From assembly GCA_944739405.2 (NCBI GenBank), contig OX123193.2, positions 10,176,331 through 10,240,330 of the forward strand: DNA of 64,000 nt, written 5' to 3'. Origin of the DNA: Euclidia mi (taxonomy: Eukaryota > Arthropoda > Insecta > Lepidoptera > Erebidae). Below the pieces are notes generated by a model that did no database searches, was not told the DNA's origin, and saw only the letters and a list, made by a program, of their open reading frames with translations. The position numbers and the translations under genes were made by a program. Shown piece by piece: positions 11,523 to 21,619 of this stretch (its first letter is position 1; the number at the start of each line of letters is the position of its first letter).

Positions 11523-13389
11523 GTAAGAACATGAATAATCCAGTATTGAATATTTTCAGGCATAGTGCAAACTGTGAAATTGTTTAACTGTTTGCCAACT
11601 AAGCCATAAAAGAGAAATTTATAAGCTACCAATATTACAAAGCAAGATTAGTGCCGTCTCATTTCTAAAAATGATTCCACTCAGTTAAGAAATTTACTAC
11701 AATAAACCATAAAAGTTAATAAAGACATTTAAATATTGGTATTTTATAATTAATTCAACATTTTATTTATTTATATAAATAGACCTTTCTTTCTGAAATG
11801 AATGTTTTTATTTATCATTTGTCTAGTCTTTCAATATGTAATTCAACTTTAATTTTATGTATTGTTTTATTATTAATATGGTTTATACCAATAGTTATAT
11901 TTGACTTTATATTTAAGGGAATTTTCTAAATAATGTTAATATTTATTTTAAACTGTTAACATGTAGTGTTAATGTAATTCTTATTATTTCATTCACAATT
12001 AATAATTGTTTATCTGAATGAATAAATTTAAACTGACTAATCGCAACCGACTTAGAAATAAAGCATGGGTAGTCCACACATTTACTTTTATTTGTCAAGA
12101 ATAAATACTGCTAAATGGGAAAAGAGATAATATGGATTTTCACATCATGTTCTTTAAACCCACTTACCACTATCCTAATAATCATATTCCTATCTGTCTT
12201 GTATCCCACAAGAGCTAAGCAATAAGGTTGGCACTAAATTTAATTAGTTTATCACTGGTTGTCATCTTGAATATAGATGCAACCAACTTAGCAAATGAAC
12301 TCACAACTAAAATAAATTGTATTTACCGAGTATAACACTAAGGCTTGTTATTTCTAAAAGATTAGAAGTCACCTGCCTTAAGATTTTCAACCTAAAATGC
12401 TTAGAGATGGACTTTTATAAAACCTAAGTGAGTGCATATGTCCATAAAGGAATCTACTGACCAGATCTCATGTTTCTAGCTTCAGTAGTTCGGGTTAAGC
12501 AAGGACTTATCATGGTCACGCCAAATATTAAGATATGTTGGGTTCCCTTGTCTTATTATATAAGCTTACCTTGAGCTGCAAGTGGACAGATGATAATGAT
12601 GATGATGATCACAAATTTATTTTTATATCTACCCTCTGAATATATATCTGTACTAATATAATAAAACTGAAGTTTGTTTTGTTGAATGCACTTATCTGTG
12701 AAAATACTGGTTTTATGCAAATAATTATTTTTGTGGTGGATAGTCATTTATCAAGAGAGGCTTTATATAATCGCGCCGTGAGCACTAGCCATAAGTTATG
12801 CAGTTAGTTAGCCTTATGTAATGTGTAACCAAGGGCTATAAATAATGTTTTGATTCCTGTAATGTTTTACTATTGGGATAACCTATTGACTACCAATTGA
12901 ATTCATATTAAGCACATCGATTAGCTTATTTAAACTGAAAGTAAATCAGGCAATTTTATACAACGGATCTATATCAGAGCTTCAACTTGAAAAGGGCAGT
13001 TATACCGTTCTTTACTAATAATAACATTAGTAGAACCACATAAAAACAACGTTATTTTCTCTTTCTTGTATAGATAAGTAAGTTTTACAGAAAATTTCCG
13101 ACATGGCCTAGTGATTAATAAACAGACAAGAGCCCCAGCTGACGGCATAACATGACTATAAGCATAGTAGCACTGCTATATACCAAACGTGGATAAACAA
13201 CAGTTTACCCATAAGTTCTATTTGGGGTGTAGCGTTCGTAATTTTGACTGTATAATGTTTATCTGGTAATCCTTACGGGGACAGAAGGTAATAGTGTAAG
13301 CACCATAGTTTATAAAATTAGGATGTTTCTCAAAAACTCTAATCAAATCAGCTCTAGATAAATACCTGTGGTCAGTGCATCAACAACCC
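11523..13389. other. AT-rich intergenic sequence
   Basis: No gene seen. A GAT-type microsatellite lies near 12593-12610. Frames are short and stop-rich. Confidence 0.5.
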
Positions 13390-13705
13390 GTATCTGCAAC
13401 CTCTGGTAGAACTCGGAGCGAGCAGCGTTCACGCCACAGCACACCCCGGTGCGTGCACCCCGTCGTAGTCGCTCTGTTGCTCTCGCTCGCACGTGACCTC
13501 ACGTGACGTGTAGACGTGCTCGCCATAACTCCGACACACCATGCGGTCTCCGATCAGGGTTGACTAGCGCCAAACACGGCTTCCAAGCGCTTTCGCATCA
13601 GTCTTCAGGTCATCATTGGTACTGGCGGCCAAGCCAAGAGACCCATCACTCTCGCGCCAACCGTAGATCCCGAAGTCTCTTAGGGGGCGTTTATCCCACC
13701 GCTGC
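13390..13705. other. GC-rich block abutting direct repeat B
   Basis: The base composition changes sharply, with many CG-containing words (CTCGCTCGCACGTGACCTC near 13482-13500). An 89-codon frame at 13503-13772 runs into repeat B and has no known motif. The block may be the inner part of whatever element repeats A and B belong to. Confidence 0.4.
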
Positions 13706-14487
13706 TGTCGGCGATACGCCAATATATCGTGTCGAGACTCCAGACTCCATTATAATAAAAACACTCACGTAATATTTCTTAGTTTATGTTCAGACGACTT
13801 CTAGCACATAATTAAATTAAAATGCGACCTACAGTCCTTTTTATACACTAACCGTCATTACACTTAATGGTTAACAGTCCCTTCCTTTACAAAATATAAT
13901 TGAAATTACTATACAATTAATTATAAACTAATCAAAAATCGACATTAGTATTGTAATGAATTTTGCACAACACCAAATGATTTATTTTACACGGATAACA
14001 AATTTATTTTATTAACCAAACGCTGCTTTACAACATTGTCAACAGATGGCGCTATCAACTGGATGCAAATATAAACGCATGTTATTTATTACCGTAAAAA
14101 TAAGTGTCAGAATAATGTTATTTAATACTAATTGATTTTACTTTGAAACAATCTTTATAAAACAGTTAAGCAGCCAATACAGTGACTGATATTGTAAAGT
14201 AGTGAAGTTCTCAGTTCTGTGTTCACAAATAGTTATTTAAATATCAATCTTAAATATTATTAACATTTTCGTAACAATTTTATATTAATTTGCGCCCATA
14301 CGGCCATTCTGATCCAGCTCGCTCCTCGCGCTGATTATTTAACGGTTACAGAATAAACAGCATAACAAACAAAAAGAATGAATATTAATATAAAAATTAC
14401 ATAAGTAAGCGTTTATCATACATAATAAACTAAAAGATATTTACAAGGCTTCACCTAGTAATAGGATCTTAGCCTGAGGCATGCGTC
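13706..14487 (+). repeat. Long direct repeat, copy B (782 bp)
   Basis: Same orientation as copy A, with the same TGTCGGCGATACGCC start and GGCATGCGTC end. It differs by the deletion of about 48 bp near 14149 and a shortened AT stretch near 14278. It lacks the minisatellite that follows copy A. Confidence 0.75.
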
Positions 14488-14622
14488 AGCCAATACAGTG
14501 ACTAATATTGTAAAGTAGTGAAGTTCTCAGTTCTGTGTTCACAAATAGTTATTTAAATATCAATCTTAAATATTATTAACATTTTCGTAACAATATAATC
14601 ATTATATATTAATTTGCGCCCA
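14487..14622 (+). repeat. Partial third copy (C) of the direct repeat
   Basis: Begins CAGCCAATACAGTG directly at the end of copy B and repeats the segment equivalent to 9829-9963 of copy A. It keeps the AACAATATAATCATTATA version found in A, not the shortened version in B. It was therefore not derived by simple local duplication of B. Confidence 0.7.
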
Positions 14623-14778
14623 CACATACATGACGTGAAATATTGTCACCATGTTTTATGTTAATAATTGGGGAAAAGTTGCTTGTGATCAAGAGCTGAT
14701 AACTCCCTGAGTATAAGTATTCTGAGGCTGATAATGATATTTCATTTTCGTCGTCATCCTCGTATTATCAAAGAGCTC

Positions 14779-15056
14779 AGATATTTACATAGAGACGCAT
14801 TTCCTATGGGCGCTCTGAAGACAAACTTTCTGTGACCCAAATTGCCACTTGGTGGCGTGATAGTCGCGCTGTGACAGCTGTCTCTACGAGAACAAGAGAG
14901 ACAAATGTTCCTCCTGTGTATCTTAACTACGAGAGCAAGAGAGACGGTGAACGACGCCAGCGCCGCCAACGGCGCCAACTACGAACTAAACTGGAGGCAG
15001 TTTCCGCTTGGAATCGGCACACGAAATCCTTAAGAACTGCGCTTCTATGTAAATCT
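14779..15056 (+). mobile_element. MITE copy 2
   Basis: Begins AGATATTTACATAGAGACGC and ends GCGCTTCTATGTAAATCT, an imperfect inverted repeat. The interior matches copy 1 (8558-8803) in inverted orientation. A 96-codon frame across it is an accident of an Arg-rich GC stretch. A piece of the same end (GGTATTTACATAGAGACGCG) also occurs alone at 18205-18225. Confidence 0.65.
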
Positions 15057-15063
15057 GTATTCA

Positions 15064-15325
15064 TTAGTATTATTCCGATTGAATCCATGACCTTTGACTT
15101 CGAGCCTGGGCTCCGGTTTTGAGTCTAAACCAGCTTTGACAGAATGCTAGTTCTTTCACAGAAGCTGCTGTAACCCAAAGGGCTATCCTTCTGGGTTGCG
15201 ATATTCCATGGCATAGAACATAGGCAATATAATTATTTTAACGTGCCTACTGACTTCTCCAAACGCCTGTCAGTGATTTTCATGACAATCAAGACCGATT
15301 GGTTAACGTAACCCTCTGCAATCTA
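15064..15325 (-). repeat. SINE family 1, diverged copy
   Basis: Shares with 35915-36293, in the same order, a GGGCTCCG/GGGTCCGC word, AGTCTAAACC, CCCAAAGGG, GCGATATTCCATGG and TCATGACAA. Divergence is high and the tRNA head is absent. Confidence 0.5.
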
Positions 15326-16852
15326 TGACAGCCTGTCATCTCCATTACGAATTCACTGCTTGAGCAAAATTATACAAATAGGAGATAATTTCACCCAGTA
15401 GGTGGCTGGCTGATATAGAACCGCGGTAACCGGTACCGCGGGAAAATAGCTATAGGATTAAAATATATTTTTATGTTCAAACTGTGAGCTGGATCTGTAG
15501 ACGTCTAAATTTTATACGTAGGTACTCATTCTAGGATGGGTTGATTTCCCATCTCTGACGTAATGATCAGCGTTATTCCTAGTACAAGCATGAAATTTAT
15601 GTTCTTCTTTTATATCTCAGTATAAAGGAAACGTGCCCTTACGTTATATTGACTTGTAATGGTCGTCCATAAAATATACATATTTTTAGAGTAAGCTGTG
15701 CTACCTGTGTTGATCTTGCGGAATAAGTATACCTTTATAAATTTTTTGCGTCACTGACTGACTGACAGACAACGCACAGGCAAAGTTATTGTGCGCAATA
15801 AGCTGAAATTTGGCCTGAATGATCCTTGGAAACTACAGAAGTGCAATAAGAAGGGATTACCTGAAATGGCAGTAGGACTGAGCAGTAACGGTTAAATAGT
15901 ATAAATACCTCTGTTTTCCTCGAATGTTTTTAGCGTCTAACAAATCGCTTGTAGTGTCGTTATCCGATTGAAACTTCGGATATACAAAATGCGAAAGTTT
16001 AAAAATAATTTACTTATTATTATCTATCAGTACTTTAGGACTCAACCGTTAGATCATTTTTATTTACGTTTTATTTATAATATACATACATGTAATTCTC
16101 TGTTCATTTATTTAAGTCTAGTGCACAGTGCGCGTAATATTTTATACGGGATAAAAAACGTAACATATATTGGCTGTTACAGTGCACTGTACATTAATCC
16201 GTTACATTAATTATGCACATCTCAATTCTGGTATCGAGAATAAACGTGTATCAGATAGGATATTCTGTAATATCTATGAAACTAATGAAATAAATTACTA
16301 GACTTTGCGTAAGACCTGGACAAAGAAACTGACATGTAGGCATTAAAACATTAATTCAAGTCACATATTATAGAATCAATGTTATCGTCAAATACGAATC
16401 AAACGTCAAAACTCGTTGGAGTTGTATCGTTTTATTGCGGAGTTCTTATGTCCACATTGCACGCATATCAAATCAGTTCCATGACATCAATATATTGCAT
16501 TATCACGCGATACATATGTATGACAAAATTTAATAGCTCATTAAAAACCGTTCAATTTATTTAGAAAAAAATATTGTCCCTGGCCAGGTCGAAAAAAATC
16601 TTCCAAGGTTAACAAAAACTGGTAGAAGATGGGATTTTCCTATAACGTCAGGCATTATTAAAAAAACATCATTTTATTGCGATGGTCTCAGTTGATTTAG
16701 GGTCGGCGCAATATATCTTTCTGTTTTATACTTCTATCGCCCGACGTCTGACTCTGATCATTTAGCCCTTTCTCTTATAATTCCATCTTCCAATCTTCAC
16801 ATAGTACATGCACATTTTACTTCTATTTATCTCCTCTTTCGTCGTCAAATAT
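15326..16852. other. AT-rich intergenic sequence
   Basis: No gene supported. Near 15748-15770 is a CTGACTGACTGACAGAC run followed by CTGAAATTTGGC wording common in decayed insect repeats. Frames at 15968-16210 and 16379-16564 have no recognisable motif. Confidence 0.45.
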
Positions 16853-17103
16853 TACATACATACATACATAGACTCATGCCTGTTTCCCGGAGTGGTAGGC
16901 AGAGACTACGGAACGCCATTTGCAACGATCCTGAAATATCTCTCTTGCTTCATTCACTCCCATCAAGTTTCTCTAACTTGTCTTTTTTAAGGATGTCTCC
17001 AATCTGGTCACCGAACGTCTGTCTAGGTCTTCCCCTTCTTCCTGTCCCATTCACACTTGACTTCTATAACTTCTTGGTCAGTCTTTCGTCATCCAATTTT
17101 ATA
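16853..17103 (-). mobile_element. RTE LINE, 3'-end fragment
   Basis: On the minus strand this encodes the last part of an RTE-type ORF (words such as LTKK, GRPRQTF, DQIGDIL and RLCLPLRET in shifting frames). It ends with CGGGAAACAGGCATGAGTC and a TATG microsatellite at 16855-16872. It aligns with the last 250 bp of the copy at 34353-35640. A small deletion removes the region that corresponds to RACMRNL there. Heavily 5'-truncated. Confidence 0.8.
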
Positions 17104-18402
17104 GAATAATAAACATAAATAATATTATATTCTCTCGATAGAACAAACAGAGAGATCTTGTTCTAAAATCCCTATCGACGCAAATCGATAAGGACATTTT
17201 ACCTACATCTTAAGTGCCTACAACAAAAGCAAGTACGTTGTTGTCCTTTCTTCCAATAATTCTCTATATTCAAATACACCCACTTGGTAATATACCCGTG
17301 CTATACAATAGACGACTATAAATAGCTTTTCATTCCATTCAATTTGTGCCAACCATTGAAAGCAATAAGACGATTAATGTAGACCGCTGTGATTATCCAT
17401 CAATAATAGTATCACTGAACCAGATATTTAGGGTCCAACTGTGTCCTTATTTATTAGGCTATATCTGACAAGCTCATGGCAATGAATGAATGTAAGTTTT
17501 TCAAAGGAACATCTATATAGACTTCAGGCTCTGTGTGTGGCAGTCTGTTGGTATCCACTAAAGTTTAATTCCTTCGTGTTTCCAAATAATTATAATCATA
17601 AATCTTTATCAGAACCACGCATAACAAAGCAGGCGAACATAGTTCTTCGAAAGACTCGAAACTCGAAGAATAGCGGCAACGAGGCAACTCATTCAATCAA
17701 AACGTATATCGGCCAACTTAACCGTCGTATAACGATGTAAATGCTTAATAAACCGCCAAATTGGCTACCCACCTACCTTAGCGTAACAGGTGAAGTATGA
17801 TCCATAAAATTATATTAGTGATATAAATGTGGAGTCCAGACGTCGCAGATTCTTAGGACGTGGAAAATATTTGGTTATGCTGTCGTGTTTGGTTTGAGTC
17901 TAAAATTGACGAGTTTGATTGGGTAGGTATGTGCGCTTAGTTTTTTTGTGAAGAAACGCGGCTACAGCTATTATCGCTAAAATACTGCTAATTTAACCAA
18001 AATATACGTACTAACAGAAACATGAAAATGTGTATGAAAGTGCAACTATATATAAATTTCAATTAAGTTTATATTTCTGTAAAGGATACCGACACGTTTA
18101 CCGAGAAATGTATCATAAATCACTTTAGAGATATTCCTTCTTAATAGACAGATTAAGACACAAAATATGTAGGTGCAGATGCATGATACAATGTGTGAAT
18201 AGAGAGGTATTTACATAGAGACGCGTGTGCTAGGAGACATTATACATTTTTTAATAAGATGGAATATATTTCCTACCACGAATGCCTCTGTCAGCGTGCC
18301 TCTTAAGGCACATGTGACTTCTCAGAGTTATATTGTTTAATTGTTACGCATTTTTTTAACAATATAACTTTATCGAACGTGGAAAGGAACTGTGTTGTGT
18401 CA
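17104..18402. other. Intergenic sequence with a MITE end fragment
   Basis: No gene. A 21-base piece at 18205-18225 matches the end of the MITE at 14779. Confidence 0.5.
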
Positions 18403-18600
18403 ATCCACGGCTGGCGTAGTGGTTTAAGTGGCCACCTCACCGCTTGACACTGCGGCGAGTGTTGTGGGTTCGATCCCCACACGAGGCAACACTTTGTGTG
18501 ATCCATAATTTATTGTTTCGGATAGGTGTTTAGTGTACGTTGGTTGTATGTTTGTAGAGTCCCTGCAACACAGGAATTATTCATAGTCATAGTTCAAGAC
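18403..18600 (+). repeat. tRNA-derived SINE (family 2)
   Basis: The head holds a full box A (TGGCGTAGTGG, 18412-18422) and a full box B (GGTTCGATCCC, near 18468-18478), both matching the pol III internal promoter consensus. The body continues TGTTTCGGATAGGTGTTTAG and AGAGTCCCTGCAACACAGGA, wording usual for lepidopteran SINEs. The tRNA-like part does not fold into a normal clover-leaf, so it is not called as a tRNA gene. Confidence 0.7.
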
Positions 18601-19244
18601 AACTCCCGGTGTTAAAAAAGAAATAGAAATTACTAATTATAGTTTTTACGCATTACTATTGGTTTTTAACTGACTTCATACTGACTCAATTTCGCAGCTC
18701 CTGGCGAATATTTATAGCTAACACTGACAATGTAAATCATCGAATCGACCGCATGCATGTTTCTCCAAATTTGATCAAAGTAATTCCAGGCATGCATCTG
18801 CATGCATTTATGTGAGTGCATTTACTTTCAGGAAATGAATCAAGACTTGAATTGTATATTAACTTTTGTAAATCGAAAATTTATAATAATAATGTTATTT
18901 TATTTTATTTTATACGGCATCTCTTATTCTGAATTTAATGGATAGCTTATTATTTCTCAGAAAACCTTTTACTCCGTGTAAAATGCACGTGCAGCAGAAA
19001 AAATACCGTTTTATAATATTCGAAAACAGTCATGTTATATTTCATGAATATTCTAGCATAAGTATTCATCATTGTTTTGTTAAGTATTTAATAAATTACT
19101 TCGATTAATGTTTGTTATACATAAAAGACTGCTGGGCCACTTCTCATTATGAAAAAGAAAACAACACAATTTACGATGAATGTACTAAAACCATAGAGAT
19201 ATGATAAATAATAGAAATTAAATATACACCATGTATTTTAAGTC
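18601..19244. other. AT-rich intergenic sequence
   Basis: No supported feature. Confidence 0.5.
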
Positions 19245-19260
19245 AGTGTTTTCCCGAAAA

Positions 19261-19268
19261 GTATGTAC
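19261..19268. repeat. Left 8-bp target-site duplication
   Basis: GTATGTAC, repeated exactly at 20864-20871 and present once in the uninterrupted arm at 21171-21178 (inverted). Confidence 0.9.
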
Positions 19269-19814
19269 TAAGGCTTTCAGTCTCGATACATTTTCGAGTC
19301 CCAGGAAAAAATTTCGAGACTCAGCCCGGTCTCCGGGAAAAATGAGACTTTCGAGACTCATTAAAAAAAGCTTTTAAACTCATAGTTTAGGCATTCAGGT
19401 GGTTAATACAATGAGTTTAAATAATTTTATTTATTAATCAAGATACTGTTACATAATGAAATACATACAAGTATTACATTTTTTGTGATAGTCAGCTAGA
19501 AAAGACCTGATGATAGCCTAAGATTCGTAGAAGAGCGATCTTCACCGATCTGGTTAACGAATAAAAAGTATTTTATATCAAATTTTGCATGTAAAAAAAT
19601 ATATCGCGAATGAGTTGGCCAAAACATCCTGTCCAGACTAGGAAAAGTATAAAAAATATATTTGACTTTTCATTCAACATACCTACATGCGAGTGAATAA
19701 AACATTATGTACGCAACGACACTCCATATAAGAATGGGCATTCTCCTTTAGTACTAACACTACTAACCGAACGTATATACCTACCCTAAAGGGTACGTAA
19801 ATATTGGATTCTCT

Positions 19815-20510
19815 ATTTACATACATACATACGTAGACTCACACCTGTTTCCCGGAGGGGTAGGTAGAGACTACGGAACGCCATTTGCAACGATCCTGAC
19901 ATACTTCTCTTGCTTCATTCACTCTCATCAAGTTTCTCATGCATGCTCTTCTGTTTAGGGTACTTCTGACCTGCCTTTTTATTAGGATGTCTCCAATCTG
20001 GTCAGAGAACGTCCGCCTAGGTCTTCCCCATCGTCCTGTTCTATTCACACTTGCCTTATATATCTTCTTTGTCAGTCTTTCGTCATCCATCCTCTCCATG
20101 TGACCAAACCATCTTAAGATGCCTTTCTCGATGCTTGACACTACATCTTCTTTTACCCCACACCACTCTATTATCACACAATTCTTTACTCTGTCAGTCA
20201 AAGACACACCACACATACTTCTCAGTGCTCTCATTTCTACAGCGTTTATTCTACTTTCAAATCTCTTCTGCCATACCCAACTTTCACTACTATAGATAGG
20301 CCTTCGGGCGGTCTGAAAAAACTCCGACACTAGAGTTGGCCACACACTCACACGAAAAACCAACAAACAAGACTACCATAGATAAGGGTATGCACTAACA
20401 CCCCTCTATGCACAGCCAAACGTGCCTTTTGGACACGTTTTGACTGTTCAGAGCTCCATTACCTGCAATAACTCTTCTTTCAATATCTTCTTCATTCTTA
20501 CCATTTTTTC
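19815..20510 (-). pseudogene. RTE LINE 3' fragment (C-terminal part of reverse-transcriptase ORF)
   Basis: A minus-strand open frame (175 codons, 20366-19839) carries the RTE C-terminal region. It has ESRINAVEMRALRSMCGVSL, RWFGHMERMDDERLTKKIYK and GRPRRTFSDQIGDIL, closing PSGKQV. A CATA microsatellite follows at about 19822-19834, the usual 3' end of this family. The copy is 5'-truncated near 20510. It is interrupted by a 79-bp insertion at 20299-20377, so the first 30 or so residues of the frame are not RTE-derived. It lies inside the hAT-like element and is therefore younger than that element. Confidence 0.85.
20299..20377. mobile_element. 79-bp insertion in the RTE fragment
   Basis: ATAGATA at 20292-20298 is repeated at 20378-20384. 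The RTE sequence resumes across the gap when compared with 35095-35175. The inserted stretch starts GGCCTTCGGGCGGTCTG and has no obvious terminal repeats. Its nature is unknown; it may be a tiny transposon or filler captured at a break. Confidence 0.55.
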
Positions 20511-20863
20511 TGGCGTATTTATAGAGTTGGCATGTATTAACACTTTGACAGTTAAGTACTAGTTATATTTATCAATTTGTTTAATAGACAAATCTTATAT
20601 ACAAATGAGCACTACTTCACTACGAACATGATGATATAGGGTTGTCTGCGAAAACCCTGTCAGGAAAAGTTGTTGGCAGGTTATTTTTAGCTTGGACTGG
20701 TATTTTTCGCCATTTTTTTAATAATGGTTATTGTTTGACTTAAGTCTCAAAATTCTCGATAGTCTCAAAAACGGAAGGTAGCAGTCTCGAGTCTCGAAAA
20801 CACTGCAAAATCGTCGAGACTCTCGATATTTTCGAGTTCGAGACTCCCGGTATGAAAGCCTTA

Positions 20864-20871
20864 GTATGTAC
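20864..20871. repeat. Right 8-bp target-site duplication
   Basis: Exact second copy of GTATGTAC (see 19261-19268). Confidence 0.9.
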
Positions 20872-21619
20872 TCAGCCCATGATAAAGAAGCTACCTATAA
20901 CATTTATTTTACAAAATATGTAAAATATCTCTTTGCTTTAGATTTTTTATTTTGGCCAAAATTATTTTTTCGTAGCGTAACGATTTCAAAGCATAGTGGT
21001 CCGTGCGTAAGGTCAATGCATTTTATTTATAACCTAAAAAAGTAGCTCTCCCTTCGTTCACGTCCCATAGTAGTCTTGTGAAATGCTGATTTTAAAGAAA
21101 AATAAAAGAAAATAAAAAAGCATTTATTTTTTAAATAAATGTTATAGGGAGCTTCTATAGCAGGGGCTGAGTACATACTTCTCGGAAAAACACTCAAAAT
21201 CAAAAAAATCAAAAAACATTTATTAACTAAGAGTAAATACAATTTTTGTTCATATCCAGTGGCCCCACACTAGGCAAGCCTGTCCTGTGGGTGCCTACTA
21301 CTATTACCTAAACGATTACAAAATGTGCTCGGACGACATCTTAAAACTAAATTTTTAATAAATAATAATATAGAGAAGGGTAAAGGTAAACTTCTTAACT
21401 AATTCTTTAGACTATTTATGTAAATCAGAATGTAGTAATAATACTTAAATATATATGTACATATTTATATGTAAATTTAAATAATAATATATATATATTT
21501 CAATCGTTGTTATGAAATTTATGTATACATTTACTTAATAAATAAAATATTGTACTTTCGTATTAGTGATAGCTATGCCTTAGTACCTACTAATTTATTC
21601 TTTATTGAACAAGAGGTTA

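Larger units (their letters stand above)
19269..20863. mobile_element. hAT-like non-autonomous DNA transposon, 1,595 bp
   Basis: Starts TAAGGCTTTCA and ends with its exact reverse complement (11 bp), inside an 8-bp duplication GTATGTAC. The first and last 100 bases are filled with TCTCGA, TTTCGAGAC and GAGTCTC-type units in both orientations. No transposase-like ORF exists. The only coding-like sequence inside is an antisense RTE fragment inserted at 19815-20510. The empty site in the partner MITE arm at 21135-21194 independently confirms both borders. hAT membership is inferred from the 8-bp duplication and architecture. Confidence 0.85.
19245..21194. mobile_element. MITE with about 66-bp inverted arms, interrupted by a hAT-like element
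   Basis: The left arm is 19245-19268 joined to 20872-20912; the right arm is 21129-21194 inverted. Over the 54 outer bases the two arms differ at about six positions, both starting AGTGTTTT. The left arm is split by the element at 19269-20863 and its duplicated GTATGTAC. The right arm has a single GTATGTAC and no insertion. Without the insertion the MITE would be about 347 bp. Its own target duplication is not clear. The LINE at 21195 begins immediately at its right edge. Confidence 0.75.

Noticed and set aside
9319..14487. LTR retrotransposon bounded by repeats A and B
   Set aside because: The TG start fits, but there is no CA end, primer site, polypurine tract or pol coding between them. 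Kept as a direct repeat.
14832..15122. Arg-rich 96-codon frame
   Set aside because: It falls entirely within MITE copy 2 and has no counterpart frame in copy 1.
18403..18490. Functional tRNA gene
   Set aside because: Boxes A and B are good, but no clover-leaf with an anticodon arm can be drawn and a SINE body follows.
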